A DNA stretch of 50,170 nt from Thermoanaerobacterium butyriciformans. GTDB lineage: Bacteria > Bacillota > Thermoanaerobacteria > Thermoanaerobacterales > Thermoanaerobacteraceae. Numbering within the stretch: position 1 is the first letter of the stretch; every line of letters starts with the position of its first letter. The stretch spans positions 1 to 50,170 of the forward strand of contig NZ_JAGGLT010000024.1 of the NCBI RefSeq assembly GCF_017874545.1, in the 5' to 3' direction. The notes under the pieces are model-generated. The model searched no databases, was not told where the DNA came from, and saw only the letters and a program-made list of their open reading frames with translations. Both the position numbers and the translations under genes were made by a program. This document shows, one piece after another, positions 45,337 to 50,170 of the stretch.

Positions 45337-46257
45337 ATGTTTTCAGATAAATTAATAAATGCCATAAAGTCTAAAAATAATCCAACAGTTGTAGGTTTAG
45401 ATCCTAGGATTGAAAGTATTCCGGAATTTATAAAAGAAATAGCTTTTAAAAAGTATGGAAATAATGTTAAAGGAATATCTGAAGCTATTTATTATTTCAA
45501 CAGAGGAATAATAGATTCGATCTTTGATGTAGTTCCTGCAGTGAAAATTCAAGTTGCATTTTATGAAGTTTATGGACCGGATGGTTTTGATATATTTTTC
45601 AAAACAGCAAAATACGCTAAAGAAAAGGGGTTAATGGTTATAGCGGATGTGAAAAGAGGGGATATAGCTGATGTGGCGGAGATGTATTCTAAAGCATATC
45701 TACAAAATGAATATATCGATGCAATTACTGTAAATCCATATATGGGAGAAGATACTATTACTCCATATATACACGACGTTATTGAGCATGAAAAGGGATT
45801 GTTTATACTTGTGAAAACATCAAATAAAGGGTCATATACAATTCAAAATTTAGAAACTGAAAATGGTACTGTATATGAGAATGTAGCAAATATGGTGAAT
45901 AAGATTTCTAATCTTGTGAAAGGCAAGCTAGGGTATAGCTCAATAGGTGCTGTTGTAGGAGCAACCCATAGAGAAGAAGCTAAAATACTCCGAGAAAAAA
46001 TGCCATCAGCGATTTTTCTAGTACCTGGGTATGGTGCTCAAGGAGCCACGGCAGAAGATGTAACAAATTGTTTTGATGAAAATAATTTAGGCGCAATAGT
46101 GAACTCTTCCAGAAAAGTTATCTTTGCTTACAAAAGTCAATACTGGAAAGATGTTTATTCTGAATATGAGTATGCACAGGCAGCAAGGTCTGAAGTTCTT
46201 CTGATGAGAGGCATGATAAATAATGCGCTTTTAAAAAGAAAGTATATAGCTTGTTGA
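45337..46257 (+). CDS. pyrF: Orotidine 5'-phosphate decarboxylase (long type)
   Basis: 306 residues, the longer OMP decarboxylase group (about 270-310) rather than the 230-residue group. Catalytic DVKRGD motif with K106, substrate loop NPYMGEDTI and VPGYGAQGA near the end. ATG 45337 follows AGAGGTG; TTG/ATG codons upstream lack a site. Gap of 56 bases after pyrC contains only AT-rich sequence. Confidence 0.95.
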   Translation: MFSDKLINAIKSKNNPTVVGLDPRIESIPEFIKEIAFKKYGNNVKGISEAIYYFNRGIIDSIFDVVPAVKIQVAFYEVYGPDGFDIFFKTAKYAKEKGLMVIADVKRGDIADVAEMYSKAYLQNEYIDAITVNPYMGEDTITPYIHDVIEHEKGLFILVKTSNKGSYTIQNLETENGTVYENVANMVNKISNLVKGKLGYSSIGAVVGATHREEAKILREKMPSAIFLVPGYGAQGATAEDVTNCFDENNLGAIVNSSRKVIFAYKSQYWKDVYSEYEYAQAARSEVLLMRGMINNALLKRKYIAC

Positions 46258-46265
46258 GGTGGAAT

Positions 46266-46997
46266 ATGAAACACACTATCATAAGAAATGATGAAATAAA
46301 AAGCGGCGTATTTAGGATGGAGTTTCATTTTGAAGATATCCCTATGCCGGGACAATTTGTCATGATAGACTGTGGGGGGCGTACTTTATTAAAGCGGCCG
46401 TTTAGCATCTGTGATTATAATGAAGGTAAAATGACGGTTATGTATCAAGTAAGAGGTAAAGGAACGTATAATCTTTCAAAAATAAAAGTTAATGATGAAA
46501 TTGATGTAACGGGACCTCATGGACACGGATTTGACATATTTGATAAATTCAATAATATCCTTGTAGTTGGAGGCGGTATAGGTATACCTCCGCTACTATT
46601 TCTTTCAAAGAAATTAAAATCAAAAAATATTAATATCGTACTTGGTTTTAGAAGTGATGCCTTTCTTATAGATGAATTTAGTAAATATGGCAATGTATTA
46701 GTGACTACAGAAGATGGAAGCTATGGTATGAAAGGATATGTAACAGATGCCATGAAAGAAATTATAAATGAAGCTGATATAATTTATGGCTGCGGTCCTA
46801 AACCGATGCTAAATGCTATAAAAGATATCTCAGAAAAATATAAGATACCGTGCCAAATATCAGTAGAAGAGCGCATGGGATGTGGGATTGGAGCGTGCAT
46901 GACATGTGCATGTAAGACTCTAGCTGAGGACGGATACCACTATAAAAAAGTTTGCAAAGATGGACCTGTTTTTTGGGCTAAGGAGGTGGTGTTTTGA
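46266..46997 (+). CDS. pyrK: Dihydroorotate dehydrogenase electron transfer subunit
   Basis: 243 residues. FAD motif RPFSICD (44-50), NAD motif GGGIGIPP (102-109) and 2Fe-2S cysteines C206, C211, C214 and C230. Pairs with PyrD type 1B to pass electrons to NAD. ATG 46266 follows GAGGTGG. Its last four bases overlap the pyrD start. Confidence 0.96.
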   Translation: MKHTIIRNDEIKSGVFRMEFHFEDIPMPGQFVMIDCGGRTLLKRPFSICDYNEGKMTVMYQVRGKGTYNLSKIKVNDEIDVTGPHGHGFDIFDKFNNILVVGGGIGIPPLLFLSKKLKSKNINIVLGFRSDAFLIDEFSKYGNVLVTTEDGSYGMKGYVTDAMKEIINEADIIYGCGPKPMLNAIKDISEKYKIPCQISVEERMGCGIGACMTCACKTLAEDGYHYKKVCKDGPVFWAKEVVF

Positions 46998-47899
46998 GAT
47001 TAAAAGTTAATATAGGAAATTTAGAATTTAAAAATCCTGTATTTGTAGCATCTGGCACATTTGGCTTTGGCAAAGAGTATTCACAATACGTTGATCTAAA
47101 TAAGCTAGGAGCAATAATGGTAAAGGGGCTTACTTTAAATCCCAAAGAAGGTAATCCACCACCCCGTATATATGAAACACCGTCAGGAATTTTAAACAGT
47201 GTAGGATTACAAAATCCTGGTGTAGACGGGTTTCTTAAAGATGAATTGCCTTTCTTAAAAAAATTTGACACAAAAATAATTGTGAATATAGCAGGTGAAA
47301 CAATAGAAGAATTTGTAACTATGGCTCAAAAACTTGATATAGATGGTGTACATGCGTTGGAACTTAACGTCTCATGTCCAAATGTAAAAGAAGGTGGAAT
47401 GGCATTTGGAGTAAATCCCAATAGCATATACGAAATAACCAAAAGAGTTAAATATGTGACAGATAAAACCGTGATTGTAAAATTGACGCCAAATGTTGCT
47501 GATATAAAAATATATGCAAAGGCGGCTGAGGATGGTGGAGCGGATGCGGTGTCGCTTATTAATACAATTACAGGCATGGTAGTTGACATAAATTCAAAAA
47601 GACCAATATTTAAAAATATATTTGCAGGCTTATCGGGACCTGCAGTAAAGCCTATAGCACTTAAACATGTTTATGAAGCGAAAAAGGCCGTGTCAATTCC
47701 AGTGATAGGCATGGGCGGAATTTCTTCTGCTGAAGATGCTATAGAGTTTATGATAGTTGGTGCAACTGCTGTTGCAATTGGAACTTATAATTTTATTAAT
47801 CCAACATGTACGATGGATATTCTTGAAGGTATAAAAAAATACATGAACGAAAACAATGTTTCCGATATAAATCAGATAATCAATAGTATTAACGTATAA
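46994..47899 (+). CDS. pyrD: Dihydroorotate dehydrogenase, type 1B catalytic subunit
   Basis: 301 residues, FMN barrel. Catalytic cysteine C128 in [11 protein letters not shown], which with the adjacent pyrK marks the NAD-dependent 1B class. [17 protein letters not shown] is the phosphate-binding end. TTG start with AAGGAGGTGG upstream and TTGA overlap with the pyrK stop. Confidence 0.97.
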   Translation: MRLKVNIGNLEFKNPVFVASGTFGFGKEYSQYVDLNKLGAIMVKGLTLNPKEGNPPPRIYETPSGILNSVGLQNPGVDGFLKDELPFLKKFDTKIIVNIAGETIEEFVTMAQKLDIDGVHALELNVSCPNVKEGGMAFGVNPNSIYEITKRVKYVTDKTVIVKLTPNVADIKIYAKAAEDGGADAVSLINTITGMVVDINSKRPIFKNIFAGLSGPAVKPIALKHVYEAKKAVSIPVIGMGGISSAEDAIEFMIVGATAVAIGTYNFINPTCTMDILEGIKKYMNENNVSDINQIINSINV

Positions 47900-47941
47900 A
47901 TATTATGGTAAACTAAAATATCTAAGAAAGGACAAGTGAGG

Positions 47942-48517
47942 ATGGATAGAAAAGAAATATTAAAAATATTAAGTGAATTAAAAGTACTAAATAAAGGGCA
48001 CTTTTTGCTGACGTCGGGAAGACATAGCGATACGTATCTTCAATGTGCAAAAATATTTCAATATCCTGAATACAGTGCTTTGTTTGCAAAAGAAATAGTG
48101 CAAAGATTTAGTGGTGAAAAAATAGATATCGTAATTGGAACTGCTATTGGAGGAATTATATTTGCATATGAAGTTGCAAGACAGTTAGGTGCAAAAGCAC
48201 TGTTTGCGGAAAGAGAAGAAGGGATTATGAAGCTTAGGAGAGGATTTGAAATAAATGAAGGTGATAATGTACTTGTAGTAGAAGATGTTGTTACAACAGG
48301 AGGTTCCGTGAAAGAAGTCATTGAACTTGTAAAAAATTACAATGCAAATGTTGTCGGTGTTGCAAGTATCGTTGATAGAAGCAATGGCAAAGTTGATTTC
48401 GGCATAAAATTCGAATCTGTAATATCGCTTGATGTTATATCGTATGAAAGTAAAGACTGCCCGCTATGCAAAGAAGGGTTACCGATTGATAAGCCTGGAA
48501 GTAGGAAGTTTAAATAA
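47942..48517 (+). CDS. pyrE: Orotate phosphoribosyltransferase
   Basis: 191 residues. PRPP loop [14 protein letters not shown] and [16 protein letters not shown] plus [15 protein letters not shown] are diagnostic of the clostridial form. Makes OMP for PyrF. ATG 47942 is eight bases after AAAGGA; the in-frame GTG two codons earlier is too close. Last gene of the operon, followed by a terminator. Confidence 0.96.
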   Translation: MDRKEILKILSELKVLNKGHFLLTSGRHSDTYLQCAKIFQYPEYSALFAKEIVQRFSGEKIDIVIGTAIGGIIFAYEVARQLGAKALFAEREEGIMKLRRGFEINEGDNVLVVEDVVTTGGSVKEVIELVKNYNANVVGVASIVDRSNGKVDFGIKFESVISLDVISYESKDCPLCKEGLPIDKPGSRKFK

Positions 48518-48541
48518 GAGGCTGTTATCAACCTCTTATTT
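48513..48541. terminator. Terminator between pyrE and rlmI-like gene
   Basis: AATAAGAGG (48513-48521) and CCTCTTATT (48532-48540), nine pairs with a ten-base loop and TTT after, beginning in the pyrE stop codon. The A-rich left flank may let it act for both convergent genes. Confidence 0.8.
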
Positions 48542-48548
48542 TGACAAT

Positions 48549-49724
48549 TTAAAATACTTGTAGTATTAAGCACTTTAAATATTCGGTTTCATTGGAAGCT
48601 AGTAAAATCGGGTGATCTTTTGACTGTGTTCTTTTTTCAATTAACCTGATGTTTTTGTGAGTATCATATGCTGCATCCTTAATTATATCGAGAAAAGTGT
48701 CGGGACTTATATGCTGCGAACATGAGCATGTAATAAGAAATCCGCCTTCATTTATGATTTTCATTGCACGTAGATTTATCTCTTTGTATCCTCTAATAGC
48801 ATCTTTGACTGTTTCTTTGCTTTTAGTAAAAGCTGGTGGATCAAGAATCACCACATCAAATTTTTTCTTTCCCTCATCATATTTTTTTAATAAATCAAAT
48901 GCGTTATCACATGTAAAATGGCATCTATCTAAATATCCATTGAGCTCTACATTTTTTTTCGCAATATCTAAAGCTGCCTGTGATATATCGACAGTTTCTA
49001 CCCTTTTAGCACCGTAATGCAGCGCATGAACAGAAAATGAGCCTGTATGGCTGAAACAATCTAAAACATCGGCTTCTTTTACGTATTTCTTAATTGCAGC
49101 TCTATTTTCTTTTTGATCTAAAAAATAACCGGTCTTTTGACCGTTTTCTAGGTCAACCCAAAATTTTACACCATTTTCTTCAAATTGCTGAATCGTATTA
49201 AAATTGCCATATAAATAGCCCTTTGTTTTGGGAAGGCCTTCGATTTCTCTAACGCTTACATCATTTCTTTCATATATGCCTTTAGGTTTCAACAATTCAA
49301 CGAGTGTATCTACTATTAAATTTTTGTATCTTTCCATACCAAGGGAAAGCGTCTGTATAACGAGATAATCACCGAATTTGTCCACAATAAGAGCTGGCAA
49401 AAAATCAGCTTCTCCAAAAATAACTCTACAAGAATTTAAATCCTTCATGATTTTTTTTCTGTATTCCCAAGCATTTGAAATTCTCTTTTTAAAAAATTCT
49501 TCATTTATCAATTCATCTCTGTCATATGTAAGGAGGCGGATTGATATCATGGATTTAAGATTTATGTATCCTCGTCCTATAAAATTTTTTTTATAATCAT
49601 AGACATCTACAATGCCGCCTGGTTCATATTCACCTTCTATATGATCAATTTCAGTTTTGTATATCCATGGATGACCACTTAATATCCTTTTTAAATTTTC
49701 ATTTCTGAGAATAACATTTGTCAT
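48549..49724 (-). CDS. Class I SAM-dependent 23S rRNA methyltransferase (RlmI-like)
   Basis: 391 residues. N-terminal PUA domain (ILSGHPWIYKTEI), middle EEHD-like region, then methyltransferase motifs LDCFSHTGSFSVHAL (motif I), VDISQAALDIAKKN (motif II) and VILDPPAFTKSK (motif IV). RlmI makes m5C1962 in E. coli; the Firmicute relatives (YwbD) are of the same family, and the exact target here is not shown. Monocistronic on the minus strand. Confidence 0.92.
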   Translation of the reverse strand: MTNVILRNENLKRILSGHPWIYKTEIDHIEGEYEPGGIVDVYDYKKNFIGRGYINLKSMISIRLLTYDRDELINEEFFKKRISNAWEYRKKIMKDLNSCRVIFGEADFLPALIVDKFGDYLVIQTLSLGMERYKNLIVDTLVELLKPKGIYERNDVSVREIEGLPKTKGYLYGNFNTIQQFEENGVKFWVDLENGQKTGYFLDQKENRAAIKKYVKEADVLDCFSHTGSFSVHALHYGAKRVETVDISQAALDIAKKNVELNGYLDRCHFTCDNAFDLLKKYDEGKKKFDVVILDPPAFTKSKETVKDAIRGYKEINLRAMKIINEGGFLITCSCSQHISPDTFLDIIKDAAYDTHKNIRLIEKRTQSKDHPILLASNETEYLKCLILQVF

Positions 49725-49885
49725 ATCAACACTCCTAATCTAATATCGTTTAAGTAATTTATATCACATAGGTAAAAATGATTCAATAAGGTTATTTTCA
49801 TATAATAAAAATTCGTAAAAAAGAGCATAATAAAGGTATATTAATGTAATTGCCTATAATAATAGTTTATAACCAAAAGTCGTGT
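49725..49885. other. AT-rich gap before the rRNA promoters
   Basis: No ORF with a ribosome site, RNA gene or repeat is seen. It should hold the promoter of the minus-strand methyltransferase gene, but no clear pair of boxes stands out. Confidence 0.4.
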
Positions 49886-49914
49886 TTGTAAAACAAATTC
49901 AAACGTGGTATATT
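49886..49914 (+). promoter_or_regulatory. rRNA operon promoter, upstream copy
   Basis: TTGTAA (49886-49891), 17-base spacer, TATATT (49909-49914), followed by a CGCTG/CAGCG hairpin in the transcribed leader. Confidence 0.6.
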
Positions 49915-49975
49915 AACACATGTCGCTGTGAAAGCAGCGGAGGCAAAGTACCACAAAATACCAGAGAAAATAATA

Positions 49976-50004
49976 TTGACAGAGGCAGATGAATGTGGTA
50001 ATAT
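49976..50004 (+). promoter_or_regulatory. rRNA operon promoter, downstream copy
   Basis: TTGACA (49976-49981), 17-base spacer, TAATAT (49999-50004). The leader after it includes a GTCGC/GCGGC hairpin and the CCTTGAAAACCGAACAGTG stretch commonly found ahead of Firmicute 16S genes. Confidence 0.8.
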
Positions 50005-50093
50005 AGACGATGTCGCGATAAGCGGCGAGAGAATGAACCTTGAAAACCGAACAGTGAGATAAAGCCAGTAAGGAAAAGAAGAGAAAAGGATAT

Positions 50094-50170
<77 letters not shown>

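Overview
The window is low-GC DNA from an anaerobic, probably thermophilic and spore-forming Firmicute. I favour Thermoanaerobacterium or a close relative. The pointers are the clostridial ruvCAB-queA-tgt-yajC-scfAB-secDF synteny, a SCIFF peptide with its radical SAM maturase, BofC- and SpoIID-like proteins, strong AGGAGG-type ribosome binding sites with frequent TTG/GTG starts, and the 5' end of a 16S rRNA at the right edge. The genus is an inference from gene order and general resemblance, not from a search.

Layout. 1-94 is the 3' end (domains V and VI) of a group II intron whose body lies outside the window. 103-2935 (minus) is hemB-sirC-hemL, early tetrapyrrole/siroheme genes. Divergent from it, 3124-11825 is one long sulfur operon: a compact siroheme sulfite reductase, a ThiS-like sulfur carrier, its E1-like activator, a JAMM peptidase, a TusA-like protein, MetY, ATP sulfurylase CysDN, an ABC importer (ATPase and permease, no binding protein) and APS reductase CysH. 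Read together they take sulfate through APS, sulfite and sulfide to a protein thiocarboxylate and then homocysteine; the divergent hem genes would supply siroheme precursors. A DUF362 protein (minus) and a TPP-riboswitch-controlled Thi4 follow.

14.5-20.9 kb holds tRNA-Leu(CAA), HflX, DUF3189, a degenerate Nudix protein, YigZ, two small unknown or CoA-binding proteins, a split TSUP (TauE/SafE) pair, YebC and CheW. 20.9-34.4 kb holds BofC-like, ruvCAB, DUF2905, a SpoIID-like protein, queA-tgt-yajC, a TIGR04086 membrane protein, scfA-scfB, secD-secF, a phasin-like protein and a UbiB-family kinase. 34.5-41.8 kb holds recJ-apt-relA-dtd-MBL hydrolase and a convergent AIR-synthase-like protein.

42.1-48.5 kb is the pyrimidine operon pyrR-pyrB-pyrC-pyrF-pyrK-pyrD-pyrE with two PyrR-binding elements. 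The most unusual finding is between pyrR and pyrB, where other Firmicutes often carry pyrP. A 24-codon ORF with a strong ribosome binding site ends inside a large intrinsic terminator, an arrangement resembling the enterobacterial pyrBI attenuator placed downstream of a PyrR site. An RlmI-like methyltransferase (minus) and tandem rRNA promoters leading into 16S close the window.
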